In this document: positions 54,364 through 63,212 of the stretch, in pieces
Position numbering within the stretch: the stretch's first letter is position 1
How the letters are laid out: every line of letters begins with the position of its first letter
DNA from: Tidjanibacter massiliensis
GTDB taxonomy: Bacteria; Bacteroidota; Bacteroidia; Bacteroidales; Rikenellaceae
NCBI RefSeq assembly: GCF_900104605.1
Contig: NZ_LT629960.1
Location: forward strand, 310,001-374,000
Reading direction: 5' to 3'
Length of the DNA: 64,000 nucleotides
Notes under the pieces: generated by a model
Databases searched by the model: none
What the model was told of the DNA's origin: nothing
Seen by the model: the letters and a program-made list of their open reading frames with translations, nothing else
Made by a program: the position numbers and the translations under genes

Positions 54364-56064
54364 TCAATCTATTTTTTCGTGTACTATCTCCAGCACCTCT
54401 TTTTCGAGCTTTTCGGCCTCGCGTGCGATGCGTTCCGCTTCTCCGATGAGTTCTTCCGCAACGCTGCGGTCTTTGAGCCCGGCGGCGTTGATTTTCACGT
54501 TGAGCATGGCGCCGAGTACGGCCGAGCGGGCCATCAGGGCACCGACGCCGGCGTCGGATACCGAATTGGGATTGCCCTGGGCGGCCATCGCCTTCACGAT
54601 GTCGAAGACCTTCACCGATGCCTTCATCGTCCGCAGGGGCACCTGCGTCGCGTAGAGCGTGGCCTCCTGAAGGGCTTTGGAGCGGGCGGCCTTCTCTGCA
54701 TCGGTTCCTTTGGGCATGGCGAAGACGTCCATGATGCGGTTGAACGCTTCGGTGTCTTCATCCACGAGCATGAGCAGTTCGCTCATGAGCGCCTGCCCCT
54801 TGTCGGCCCAGTCGGAGAACTCCTCCCAGCGGGCGTCCCACCCGGCCTTGTGCGAGGAGAGGTTGGCGACCATGGTGCCCAGCGCGGCGCCCAGCGCACC
54901 GGCGTATGCCGAGATGGAGCCGCCGCCCGGTGCGGGCGATTCGCTTGCGGTCTCTTCGGCGAAGCCCTTACAGGTCAGGTCTATCAGCCGGTTTTTCTTG
55001 TTCTCCGCTTCGAGCAGGTATTCGATGACTTTCTCTTCGGGTTTGAAGGGTGCCAGGTCGCTCAGTCCCATGCTGTGGATGGCGATTTTGAGCAGCTCGC
55101 TTTCCGATACGCCCGTCGAGCGCTGCTGTTTGCGCAGGAAATATTTGCCCGCCTCGATGAGGGAGTTTCTCGGTACGAGGCCGACGATTTCCGTTCCCGT
55201 CACCCGGACGCCGCGGGCTGCCGCAGCGCGGCACACTTCATCGAACGCCACATGGAGCGGGGTCTGTTTGATGTCGGTGATGTTCATCGAAACCTGGGCC
55301 ACGCCGTATTCGGGAATGAACCAGCCGATGGCCTTCGTGCCCTTGAGTGTGCCGGGTATCATAATCGTGTTGCCTTCGGCATCCTTCAGCGGCTTCCCTA
55401 CGGGCGAACCGCCTTCGCGCATCGGCCGGCCCTTCTCGCGCACGTCGTATGCGATGGCGTTGGCGCGGCGGGTGGAGGTGGTGTTGAGGTTGAAGTTCAC
55501 GGCGATGAGGAAGTCGCGTGCGCCCACGACCGTCGCACCGCTGCGGGCCGCCTGCTCGGTGTATTTGCCGGGGCCGAAGTCGGGCGCTTCGTTCGGGTCG
55601 GAAATCCGTTTCTCCAACCCTTCGTATTCGCCCTTGCGGCATACGGCGAGGTTGCGCCTTTCGGGGCGCTGTGCCGCCGCTTCGTAATTATAGGTCGGGA
55701 TGCCGAGTTCGTCGTATATCCGTTTGGCCAGCGTGCGGGCTATTTCGGCGCACTCTTCGAGGGTGATGCCCGCCACCGGAATAATCGGCAGCACGTCCGT
55801 CGCCCCGATGCGCGGGTGCGTTCCCTTGTGATGACGCATGTCGATGACCTCCGAAGCCTTCTTCACGCCGCGGAAAGCCGCCTCGGCCACCGCTTCGGGT
55901 TCGCCCACGAAAGTCACCACCGTCCGGTTGGTCGCCTGGCCGGGGTCTACGTCCAGCAATTTGATGCCCTCCACGGAGGTGATGGCGTCGGTTATCTCCT
56001 TGATGATACCCATGTCGCGCCCCTCGCTGAAGTTGGGGACACATTCCACAAGCCGTTTGTTCAT
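54364..56064 (-). CDS. ftcD: Bifunctional glutamate formimidoyltransferase / formimidoyl-THF cyclodeaminase
   Basis: The last step of the pathway: it moves the formimino group of formiminoglutamate to tetrahydrofolate, releasing glutamate, then deaminates it to methenyl-THF. The 566-aa product is a full mammalian-type fusion. The transferase domain (~1-300) has VECVPNFSEGRD, the His region MRHHKGTHPRIGA and PGTLKGTKAIGWFIPEYG. The cyclodeaminase domain (~365-566) has SPAPGGGSISAYAGALGAAL. It is first in the hut operon, 48 nt after a -7 box. Confidence 0.96.
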   Translation of the reverse strand: MNKRLVECVPNFSEGRDMGIIKEITDAITSVEGIKLLDVDPGQATNRTVVTFVGEPEAVAEAAFRGVKKASEVIDMRHHKGTHPRIGATDVLPIIPVAGITLEECAEIARTLAKRIYDELGIPTYNYEAAAQRPERRNLAVCRKGEYEGLEKRISDPNEAPDFGPGKYTEQAARSGATVVGARDFLIAVNFNLNTTSTRRANAIAYDVREKGRPMREGGSPVGKPLKDAEGNTIMIPGTLKGTKAIGWFIPEYGVAQVSMNITDIKQTPLHVAFDEVCRAAAARGVRVTGTEIVGLVPRNSLIEAGKYFLRKQQRSTGVSESELLKIAIHSMGLSDLAPFKPEEKVIEYLLEAENKKNRLIDLTCKGFAEETASESPAPGGGSISAYAGALGAALGTMVANLSSHKAGWDARWEEFSDWADKGQALMSELLMLVDEDTEAFNRIMDVFAMPKGTDAEKAARSKALQEATLYATQVPLRTMKASVKVFDIVKAMAAQGNPNSVSDAGVGALMARSAVLGAMLNVKINAAGLKDRSVAEELIGEAERIAREAEKLEKEVLEIVHEKID

Positions 56065-56111
56065 GATGTCAGTTCGTTATTTGTTTTTAAATATTGGTTT
56101 CAATCCGCCTC

Positions 56112-56142
56112 CAAATTTAACGGTTTTATTTTAAACCCTAAA
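56112..56142 (-). promoter_or_regulatory. Promoter of the hut operon
   Basis: Minus strand TTTA (56142-56139), 19 nt, TAAATTTG (56119-56112), in an A/T-rich stretch that stands out from the GC-rich surroundings. No regulator gene such as hutC is nearby. Confidence 0.55.
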
Positions 56143-56425
56143 TATAAAAGGTGTTATAAAATCACATTTTTCAGGGAGGAGGCACAGTAACAGCAGATGG
56201 CCGTATTATGAAAAGTACAGACGGGTAATTTATTGATGTGCGGGTCTTAACTGTGGTTTGTGCTTTAGCGGCATCTTTCTTTTGTCGGTAATGTTATTTT
56301 GCTTATCATTGTTTAGTCTGAAGGAACCGGGGATTGTAGAAAAATCACATGAACTTGTATGTTGTCTTTTTGTATTGTGGGGCGCAGTTGTGTAAAATGA
56401 ATTGTTGCCCTATATCGAAATACCG
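56143..56425. other. A/T-rich intergenic region
   Basis: About 280 bp between the hut promoter and a small ORF. It is clearly lower in GC than its surroundings. No supported gene, repeat or terminator. Confidence 0.5.
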
Positions 56426-56575
56426 ATGGAGCATCATCCGGAAGAGCAATCGTTCTCTTTCCGATTTCCGGATGGTTTCCCGATAGATTATGTAGCGTGG
56501 TTGTCTTATCGGCGGTATGGTGTGGAACACATGACGCCGGCTCTTTTTTCAAATTATAGAGAAACAATGAATTAA
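56426..56575 (+). CDS. Possible small protein (49 aa), unknown
   Basis: A 50-codon frame from ATG 56426 ends 12 nt before the lipoprotein gene. Its translation (beginning MEHHPEEQSFSFRFPDGFPI) is rich in aromatic and acidic residues and looks protein-like rather than random, with no membrane segment. It is preceded in frame by a stop only 12 codons upstream. No ribosome-binding site or -7 box is evident, so it could equally be part of a leader region. No family was recognised. Confidence 0.3.
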   Translation: MEHHPEEQSFSFRFPDGFPIDYVAWLSYRRYGVEHMTPALFSNYRETMN

Positions 56576-56587
56576 AAACAGTGCGTT

Positions 56588-57076
56588 ATGGGAACGAGAC
56601 GAAATCGGTGTTTGTTGTGGGCGGTGCTGTGTGCGGCGGCGCTCGTTGCGGGTTGCGACAAGCGGCCGGCACCGCAGGAGGAAGAGGGCGGAAAGGGAGA
56701 ACATGTCGATTATGTTTGCACATCCTGTTATCGTTATGTGAACGGGACATCCGAGCCTGTAACCGTGGAATTTCATTCCGCGCAGTACGACCTGACGCCC
56801 CCGCCTGTAGAGGAGGCCTTTACGGTTGCCGTTGGCGGACGTCATGAAGTTAGTTTTGCCGGATTCGGCCTCTTTCCCGGGCCCTTCTGCCTCGGTGATG
56901 ATACGTGGGTGAAGGTGTCGCAGGGGGAGCGGGAGTTCGTGCAGCGGGCGGGGGATGAGTCGGCTTTTCTGCTCGATTCGACCGCATATGAACGGCTCGA
57001 AGGAGACCGCCTTACCCGCGTGTACGAGTATCGTTTCACGGACGATGATTTTGCAGGGGCGGAAATCATCGATTGA
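56588..57076 (+). CDS. Lipoprotein of unknown function
   Basis: The 162-aa product has a type II signal sequence: MGTRRNRCLLWAVLCAAALV followed by the lipobox LVAGC (Cys at residue 23), then a charged linker. The mature domain is beta-rich, with CTSCYRYVNGTSEPVTVEF, and appears suited to an immunoglobulin-like or similar sandwich. No catalytic motifs are visible. It is convergent with the glycerate kinase gene across 41 bp. Surface or periplasmic localisation follows from the lipobox; function is unknown. Confidence 0.75.
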   Translation: MGTRRNRCLLWAVLCAAALVAGCDKRPAPQEEEGGKGEHVDYVCTSCYRYVNGTSEPVTVEFHSAQYDLTPPPVEEAFTVAVGGRHEVSFAGFGLFPGPFCLGDDTWVKVSQGEREFVQRAGDESAFLLDSTAYERLEGDRLTRVYEYRFTDDDFAGAEIID

Positions 57077-57117
57077 CAAGTAAGCGTCCGATTGGAGAAG
57101 CGCCGGCGGTGCGGAAG

Positions 57118-58272
57118 TTATTTGGTCAGCAGATAACCGAATACTTCCGCGCTGAGGTGTGCGAGGCTTTCGGCGGGGCGGGTGAAGGCTTCGTGCCGCG
57201 GAACGCGGTCGGTCAGGGCGAAGAGAGCCGATATGCCTGCCGGGGCGAGGATGTCGGCGGTCATATCCTCTCCGCGCGAACCGCACAGGACGATGGTCGG
57301 TATGCCGTGGGCATGTGCGAACGAGGCTATATGGCCGGCTACCTTGCCGTGGAGACTCTGGCTGTCGAACCGCCCCTCGCCGGTGACTGCGAGCGCAGCC
57401 TTGCGTATGGCCGCGTCGGTACCGGTCAGCGCGGCAATGGAGGCCGCACCGGGGATGAAGTCGGCTCCGCAGAAAGTTTTCAGCGCCCAGGCGATGCCGC
57501 CCGCAGCACCGCTTCCGGCTACCGCGCGGCAGTCGTGCCCGGTCGCCGCTGCGGCTTTCGCGGCGAAGTGTTCCGCTCCCGCTTCGAGTAGGGCGACCGC
57601 AGCCGCGTCGGCCCCTTTCTGCGGCGCGAAAACAGCCGCAGCTCCCTTCGGACCCGTCAGCGGATTGTCCACGTCGCACAATACCTTGAACCGGCACCCT
57701 TGCGTAAGGTGGTAGAGGGGGGCCGTGTCGATGGCATCGAACCGTATCAGGTCGCCGCCGGCGGGGTAATCGATAAGGCGGTTCTGTCCGTCGAGAAAAC
57801 GGCATCCCAGCGCGGCGAGCATGCCCGCGCCGCAGTCGCTCGTCGCCGTACCGCCCACCGCGGCAATTAGCTCCGTACAGCCTGCCTCGATAGCTTCGCG
57901 CATGACTTTTCCCACTCCGTAGGAAGTCGTCCGGAGAGGGTTGCGTTCCCCTCTGTCCAGCCGGTAAAGCCCGACGGCGGAGGCGGCCTCCACGGCAGCG
58001 TACTTTCCGCTGTTGCCCGGGAGTACGGCATAGGCCGACTGCACGGGGCGCATCAGCGCATCGAAAGTCTCCACCGGATGGTATTCTCCTTCGTCCCCGG
58101 CCAGAATGCCGAGGCTCCCTTCGCCTCCGTCGGCCATGGGTTTCAGTACGAGGCGCACGTCGGTGCGGCCTGCGCGGCGGGCCGCACGGTCTATTCCGTC
58201 GGCAATGGCTCCGGCTGCTTCGGCTGCCGTCAGCGTGCCTTTGAATTTGTCGGGTGCTATGACTATCTCCAT
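57118..58272 (-). CDS. Glycerate kinase (GarK/GlxK type)
   Basis: Phosphorylates D-glycerate using ATP, feeding 2-phosphoglycerate or 3-phosphoglycerate into glycolysis. The start ATG 58272 gives 384 aa beginning MEIVIAPDKFKGTLTAAEAA, the classic family opening. KPMADGGEGSLGIL, GGTATSDCGAGMLAALG and TGEGRFDSQSLHGK are also present. An in-frame extension upstream is not supported: the -7 box TACTTTTG lies 45 nt before ATG 58272. It is a single-gene unit. Confidence 0.93.
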   Translation of the reverse strand: MEIVIAPDKFKGTLTAAEAAGAIADGIDRAARRAGRTDVRLVLKPMADGGEGSLGILAGDEGEYHPVETFDALMRPVQSAYAVLPGNSGKYAAVEAASAVGLYRLDRGERNPLRTTSYGVGKVMREAIEAGCTELIAAVGGTATSDCGAGMLAALGCRFLDGQNRLIDYPAGGDLIRFDAIDTAPLYHLTQGCRFKVLCDVDNPLTGPKGAAAVFAPQKGADAAAVALLEAGAEHFAAKAAAATGHDCRAVAGSGAAGGIAWALKTFCGADFIPGAASIAALTGTDAAIRKAALAVTGEGRFDSQSLHGKVAGHIASFAHAHGIPTIVLCGSRGEDMTADILAPAGISALFALTDRVPRHEAFTRPAESLAHLSAEVFGYLLTK

Positions 58273-58317
58273 TTCTCGTGCGTCGGTCCTTTGGAACCGT
58301 TTACAGGACTTGCAGCT

Positions 58318-58325
58318 CAAAAGTA
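58318..58325 (-). promoter_or_regulatory. -7 box of the glycerate kinase gene
   Basis: TACTTTTG on the minus strand, 45 nt upstream of the ATG. No clear -33 TTG. Confidence 0.45.
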
Positions 58326-58422
58326 ACGAAAAAAAACGCATGGCCGGTTCGTCCGCACCGCGTTGCGGCCAATTGCCGGGTCGCCGGAGGCAGCCGCTTG
58401 CGGTTTTCATGGAATATATTCG

Positions 58423-58430
58423 TATATTTG
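58423..58430 (+). promoter_or_regulatory. -7 box of the OPT transporter gene
   Basis: TATATTTG is followed immediately by a perfect hairpin (58431-58461). A TTG at 58398-58400 is 22 nt upstream, slightly further than usual. Confidence 0.5.
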
Positions 58431-58461
58431 CTCACCTTACGGAAAGGTGCCGTAAGGTGAG
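58431..58461 (+). promoter_or_regulatory. Leader hairpin of the OPT transporter message
   Basis: A perfect 12-bp stem (CTCACCTTACGG with its complement) and a 7-nt loop AAAGGTG start directly after the -7 box and end 29 nt before the ATG. It may be an operator (inverted repeat) or a 5' stem-loop of the mRNA. Confidence 0.5.
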
Positions 58462-58490
58462 GCGTGCGCACTGAACTAAATTTAAATCAT

Positions 58491-60470
58491 ATGGAGGAAA
58501 ATCAACAGAACTACTCTTTGCCCGACAATGCCTACACCGAGCTGAAGCCGGGCGAATCGTACAAACCCATCCTGCCCGCCGGCTCGAAGCCGAAGGAGGT
58601 TACCCCCTATTCGGTTACGATGGGGCTCATCATGGCCATCCTCTTCTCGGCGGCTGCGGCTTATCTTGGTCTGAAAGTGGGGCAGGTGTTCGAGGCGGCC
58701 ATACCGATAGCGATTATCGCCGTCGGCGTGGGCAACATCTTCGGAAAGAAGAACACGCTCGGACAGAACACCATTATCCAGTCCATCGGCGCAAGCTCCG
58801 GGGTTATCGTCGCCGGAGCTATTTTTACGCTTCCGGCACTCTATATTCTGGGGCTGGAGGCGCAGTTCTATCAGATTTTCCTTTCGTCGCTTTTCGGCGG
58901 CCTGCTCGGTATCCTGCTCATTATACCGTTCAGGAAATATTTCGTCAAGGACATGCACGGAAAGTTGCCTTTCCCGGAAGCCACCGCGACTACCGAGGTG
59001 CTTGTGTCGGGCGAGAAGAAGGGCAATCAGGCCAAGGTGTTGGCTGTCAGCGGGCTCGTGGGCGGTCTGTATGACTTCATCGCGAGCAGCGTAGGGCTCT
59101 GGACGGAGACCATCTCGACGCGGGTACTCACCTGGGGCGAAATGATAGCCGATAAGTTCAAGGTGGTGTTCAAGGTGAATACGGGCGCGGCGGTGCTCGG
59201 CCTCGGTTATATCGTGGGGCTGAAATATGCCGCGTTCATCTGCGCCGGTTCGTTCACCGTCTGGTTCGTGCTCATCCCGCTCATCAGCTACTTCGCACCC
59301 GGCATGACGTTGCCCGTAGGCGAGGGTATTCTGCAGACGGTGGGGAACATGACGCCCGAGGAGCTCTTCTTCAACTACGGCCGTCCGCTCGGTATCGGCG
59401 GTATCGCCATGGCCGGTATCATCGGCATCATCAAATCCTCGAAAATCATCCGTCAGGCGCTGGGGCTTGCCGTTAAAGAGCTCAAAGGTAAAAAGAATGT
59501 GGAAACGCGCGAGCGGACCGAACGCGACCTGCCCATGAAGACCATCCTGTCGGTGCTGATTGCCGTACTTGTGGCGGTGCTCTTCTTCTTCCAGTTCGGT
59601 GTATTGCACAACTGGCTCTTCACGGTCATTTCGCTGCTGCTGGTCTTTATCATCTCGTTCCTCTTTACGACGGTGGCGGCCAATGCCATCGCCATCGTGG
59701 GGTCCAACCCGGTGTCGGGCATGACGCTGATGACGCTCATCCTCACCTCGCTCGTGCTCGTGAGCGCGGGGTTGAGCGGAACGAGCGGCATGACGGCGGC
59801 CATGATAATCGGCGGCGTGGTGTGCACGGCGCTCTCCATGGCCGGCGGCTTCATTACCGACCTCAAGATAGGCTATTGGATAGGGGTGACGCCCGCCCGG
59901 CAGGAGAAGTGGAAATTCCTCGGTGCGGCCGTATCGGCGGCTACGGTGGCCGGTGTCATGATGCTGCTTAACAAGACTTATGGTTTCGGCCCAGACAGCC
60001 AGCTCGTCGCACCGCAGGCGAATGCCATGGCGGCGGTCATCAAACCGCTGATGGAAGGCGGTGCCACGCCGTGGATGCTCTATTTCGCAGGTGCGGTATT
60101 CGCGCTGATACTTACTATGATAGGCGTTCCGGCACTGGCGTTTGCGCTCGGCATGTTCATCCCGCTCGACCTCAATACGCCGCTCCTGATAGGCGGGCTT
60201 ATCAGTTGGTTCGTTTCGACACGCAGCAAGGATGCTGCGCTCAACAAAGCCCGCAAGGACCGTGGAACGCTTATCGCATCGGGTCTGATTGCCGGCGGAG
60301 CGCTCATGGGTGTCGTCAGCGCCATTCTCAAATACCTGAACGTAGACTTGATGCTTACCTCGTGGTACGGTACGACCGGTTCCGAAGTGGTAGCCATCCT
60401 CGTCTATGTCGCGCTGATTGCCTATGTCGTATGGGATTCCAAGCGGGCCAAGCCGGAAGTTTCGGAATAA
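58491..60470 (+). CDS. OPT-family oligopeptide transporter
   Basis: An inner-membrane proton-coupled carrier of the OPT/YSL family, likely importing short peptides. ATG 58491 gives 659 aa: a ~45-residue cytosolic N-terminus and about 15-16 membrane helices, with VTMGLIMAILFSAAAAYLGLK and the PFPEATATTEVLVSGEK loop typical of bacterial OPT proteins. The gene lies upstream of peptidase T and a secreted C1 peptidase, supporting a peptide rather than a metal-chelate substrate, though YSL-type metal chelate transport cannot be excluded. Confidence 0.92.
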   Translation: MEENQQNYSLPDNAYTELKPGESYKPILPAGSKPKEVTPYSVTMGLIMAILFSAAAAYLGLKVGQVFEAAIPIAIIAVGVGNIFGKKNTLGQNTIIQSIGASSGVIVAGAIFTLPALYILGLEAQFYQIFLSSLFGGLLGILLIIPFRKYFVKDMHGKLPFPEATATTEVLVSGEKKGNQAKVLAVSGLVGGLYDFIASSVGLWTETISTRVLTWGEMIADKFKVVFKVNTGAAVLGLGYIVGLKYAAFICAGSFTVWFVLIPLISYFAPGMTLPVGEGILQTVGNMTPEELFFNYGRPLGIGGIAMAGIIGIIKSSKIIRQALGLAVKELKGKKNVETRERTERDLPMKTILSVLIAVLVAVLFFFQFGVLHNWLFTVISLLLVFIISFLFTTVAANAIAIVGSNPVSGMTLMTLILTSLVLVSAGLSGTSGMTAAMIIGGVVCTALSMAGGFITDLKIGYWIGVTPARQEKWKFLGAAVSAATVAGVMMLLNKTYGFGPDSQLVAPQANAMAAVIKPLMEGGATPWMLYFAGAVFALILTMIGVPALAFALGMFIPLDLNTPLLIGGLISWFVSTRSKDAALNKARKDRGTLIASGLIAGGALMGVVSAILKYLNVDLMLTSWYGTTGSEVVAILVYVALIAYVVWDSKRAKPEVSE

Positions 60471-60475
60471 ATACG

Positions 60476-60483
60476 TAAATTTG
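60476..60483 (+). promoter_or_regulatory. -7 box of pepT
   Basis: TAAATTTG lies just after the OPT stop codon and 80 nt before the pepT ATG, followed by a long hairpin. Confidence 0.5.
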
Positions 60484-60496
60484 CATACGGACGTCG

Positions 60497-60532
60497 GCGT
60501 ATTCGTGCGGTAGGGTTGCCGCACGAATACGC
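60497..60532 (+). promoter_or_regulatory. Leader hairpin of the pepT message (or terminator of the OPT gene)
   Basis: A perfect 14-bp stem (GCGTATTCGTGCGG with its complement) with an 8-nt loop TAGGGTTG; GACG/CGTC outside extends it. There is no T-run after it, so a leader or operator role is as likely as termination. Confidence 0.5.
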
Positions 60533-60563
60533 TGCGTCAAGGAAAACAGTATAACCAAAAAAG

Positions 60564-61787
60564 ATGCATATGGAATTGCTTGAAAGATTCCTGAAATACG
60601 TCGGCTTCGATACGCAGAGCGACGAGAACAGTACGACTTTCCCTTCGACCGAGAAGCAGAAGGTGCTGCTCGCCTGTCTGGCCGAGGAGATGAAGGCGCT
60701 CGGCCTGCAGGAGGTGGAGATGGACCGTTACGGCTATGTCATGGGGACGATTCCTGCGACGCCGGGTTATGAGGACCGGCCGGTGATAGGGTTCATATCC
60801 CATGTGGATACGAGTCCCGACATGAGCGGCAAGGATGTGAAGCCGCAGATTATCGAACATTACGACGGCGGGGATATCCGGCTGAACGATGCCGTGACGA
60901 TGACCGTGGCCGAATTTCCGGAGCTTCCGCTCTTCAAGGGGCAGACGCTCATCGCCACGGACGGGACGACGCTGCTCGGTGCCGACGACAAGGCGGGAGT
61001 GGCCGAAATCATGACCGCTGCCGAATACCTTATGTCGCATCCGGAGGTGAAGCACGGGAAGATACGCATCGGTTTCACGCCCGACGAGGAGATAGGACGC
61101 GGGGTGGACTATTTCGACGTGACGCGGTTCGGTGCGCAGTATGCCTACACCGTGGACGGCGGTTACGAAGGCGAGCTGGAGTACGAAAACTTCAACGCCG
61201 CTTCGGCCCGTTTCGAGGTGCAGGGGAAGAACATCCATCCCGGTTCGGCGAAAGACAAGATGCTGAACGCCCTGCAGGTGGTGTGCGAGATAAACGCCAT
61301 GCTTCCGCCCGTACAGCGTCCCGAACATACCGAAGGGTACGAGGGTTTTTACCATCTGGTGGGCATCGGCGGCAGTGTGGAGGCGGCCGAATCGAGCTAC
61401 ATCATTCGCGACCACGACCGGGCGAAATTCGAACGCAAAAAGGCTTTCGCGCAGGAGGTGGCCGATTTCCTGAATCGCAAGTACGGCGAGGGAACGGTGA
61501 AGCTGACGCTGAAGGACCAGTATTACAACATGCGCGAGATGGTGGAGCCGCATCCGCAGGTAATCGCCAAGGCCGAGCAGGCCATGCGTATGGCCGGTGT
61601 GGAACCGTTGGTGAAGCCCATCCGCGGCGGTACGGACGGTTCGCGTCTCTCCTACATGGGGCTTCCTTGTCCGAACCTGTTCACGGGCGGTATGAACTTC
61701 CACGGCAAATACGAGTATGCATCGCTCGACACGATGAAGAAAGCCATGCAGACCATCATCAACCTGGCCGGCCTCTGGGCCGAATAG
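60564..61787 (+). CDS. pepT: Peptidase T (tripeptide aminopeptidase)
   Basis: A cytoplasmic zinc aminopeptidase releasing the N-terminal residue of tripeptides (M20 family). The 407-aa product has the metal-site motifs GFISHVDTSPDM, LLGADDKAGVAEIMTA and GFTPDEEIGRGVDYFDV. RGGTDGSRLSYMGLPCPNLF and GGMNFHGKYE near the C-terminus complete the site. A second ATG at 60570 would shorten it by two residues. It follows the OPT gene with its own -7 box; both serve peptide use. Confidence 0.96.
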   Translation: MHMELLERFLKYVGFDTQSDENSTTFPSTEKQKVLLACLAEEMKALGLQEVEMDRYGYVMGTIPATPGYEDRPVIGFISHVDTSPDMSGKDVKPQIIEHYDGGDIRLNDAVTMTVAEFPELPLFKGQTLIATDGTTLLGADDKAGVAEIMTAAEYLMSHPEVKHGKIRIGFTPDEEIGRGVDYFDVTRFGAQYAYTVDGGYEGELEYENFNAASARFEVQGKNIHPGSAKDKMLNALQVVCEINAMLPPVQRPEHTEGYEGFYHLVGIGGSVEAAESSYIIRDHDRAKFERKKAFAQEVADFLNRKYGEGTVKLTLKDQYYNMREMVEPHPQVIAKAEQAMRMAGVEPLVKPIRGGTDGSRLSYMGLPCPNLFTGGMNFHGKYEYASLDTMKKAMQTIINLAGLWAE

Positions 61788-61865
61788 GATGGCCGTGCGG
61801 TGGTTGCGGAACGGCAGGCATGTACGATTTATTTACCAATCAATAAAAAACAACAGACTATTGGA

Positions 61866-63065
61866 ATGAAGAGATTTTTTGTGACGGCGGCCGCCCTGTT
61901 GGCGGCTTTCAGCCTCGGTGCCCAGACGCCCGACAAGGAGGAGGTGAAGACTCCCTATGAGTTTACGGCAGTGAAGGATATCCCCGCTACCTCCGTCAAG
62001 GACCAGTACAGCAGCGGTACCTGCTGGAGTTTTGCCGGCATCGCTTTTCTGGAGAGCGAACTGCTCCGTACCGGCAAAGGTGATTACGACCTTTCGGAGA
62101 TGTGGATAGCGCGCCATGCCTATCTCGACAAGGCCAAGAAGTACACCCGCATGCACGGCAAGGCCGAATTTTCGCAGGGCGGTGCGACGCACGACGTATT
62201 CAACGTGATACGCGAATACGGCATTGTGCCCGACGAAGTCTATACGGGCTTGCAGTACGGTACCGACAACCACCAGCACAGCGAGGTGGAGGCTGTCCTC
62301 AAAGGATATATGAAGGGCGTAGTGGCCAATCCGAACGGAAAACTTACCCCCGTATGGGCCGACGGGCTCGACGGTATTCTCGATGCCTATTTCGGGGAGC
62401 TGCCCGAAACGTTCGTTTACAACGGCAAGGAGTACACGCCTCAGAGTTTTGCTGAGGAGCTGGGCCTGAATATGGACGATTACGTTTCGTTCACTTCGTT
62501 CACCCACCATCCTTTCTATACGCAGTTCGCGATGGAGGTGCCCGACAACTGGGCCTGGGGCTTGTCGTGGAATGTGCCTCTCGATGAGTTCATGGCGATT
62601 ATCGACAATTCGCTGGAGAACGGCTATACGGTCGATTGGGCTGCGGATGTCAGCGAACCCGGTTTCCAGTATTCCAAAGGCTTTGCAGTGATTCCCGCCG
62701 GTGTAGGCGAAGATGCCCAGAACACCGAGTGGTCGAAGTGGGAGACCATGTCGGCCAATAGCCGCAGGAACATGATTGCCAATGCGACGGAGCCCATCAA
62801 GGAGATGGAAATCACACAGGAGCTCCGCCAGCAGGGATACGATAACTACGAGACGACCGACGACCACGGCATGCTCATTACCGGTCTTTACAAGGACCAG
62901 AACGGCAACACTTTCTACAAGGTGAAGAATTCGTGGAATACGGACAACATTTACGACGGTTATTTCTTCGCTTCCGCACCTTTCGTGGCGTACAAGACGC
63001 TCAACATCGTGGTACATAAGGATGCCGTACCGAAGGATATCCGGAAGAAGCTCGGTATCAAGTAG
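61866..63065 (+). CDS. Secreted C1-family cysteine peptidase (aminopeptidase C/bleomycin hydrolase type)
   Basis: The start ATG 61866 gives 399 aa with a signal peptide (MKRFFVTAAALLAAFSLGAQ), so unlike cytosolic PepC the enzyme is exported. The papain-type triad is visible: Gln47 and Cys53 in KDQYSSGTCWSFAG, His in TTDDHGMLITG, Asn in KVKNSWNT. The overall length and C-terminus fit bleomycin hydrolase-type peptidases. It is the third peptide-use gene in a row and is followed by a strong terminator. Substrates are presumably peptides in the periplasm or outside. Confidence 0.93.
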   Translation: MKRFFVTAAALLAAFSLGAQTPDKEEVKTPYEFTAVKDIPATSVKDQYSSGTCWSFAGIAFLESELLRTGKGDYDLSEMWIARHAYLDKAKKYTRMHGKAEFSQGGATHDVFNVIREYGIVPDEVYTGLQYGTDNHQHSEVEAVLKGYMKGVVANPNGKLTPVWADGLDGILDAYFGELPETFVYNGKEYTPQSFAEELGLNMDDYVSFTSFTHHPFYTQFAMEVPDNWAWGLSWNVPLDEFMAIIDNSLENGYTVDWAADVSEPGFQYSKGFAVIPAGVGEDAQNTEWSKWETMSANSRRNMIANATEPIKEMEITQELRQQGYDNYETTDDHGMLITGLYKDQNGNTFYKVKNSWNTDNIYDGYFFASAPFVAYKTLNIVVHKDAVPKDIRKKLGIK

Positions 63066-63096
63066 GTTTGCTGCGGACTTCGTGCCGCATGAATGC

Positions 63097-63136
63097 GCCA
63101 TCCCCGGAACAATGGTTCCGGGGATGGCTGTTTTTT
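63097..63136 (+). terminator. Terminator after the C1 peptidase gene
   Basis: A perfect 14-bp stem (GCCATCCCCGGAAC with its complement), loop AATG, followed by TGTTTTTTG, 31 nt after the stop. Confidence 0.85.
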
Positions 63137-63212
63137 GTACCGGGAGAACCGACGGGCGCATGTGACCCGTATCGGGAGCGTGGGCGGGCGGAATCAAGAG
63201 TGCGTTCGCCCG

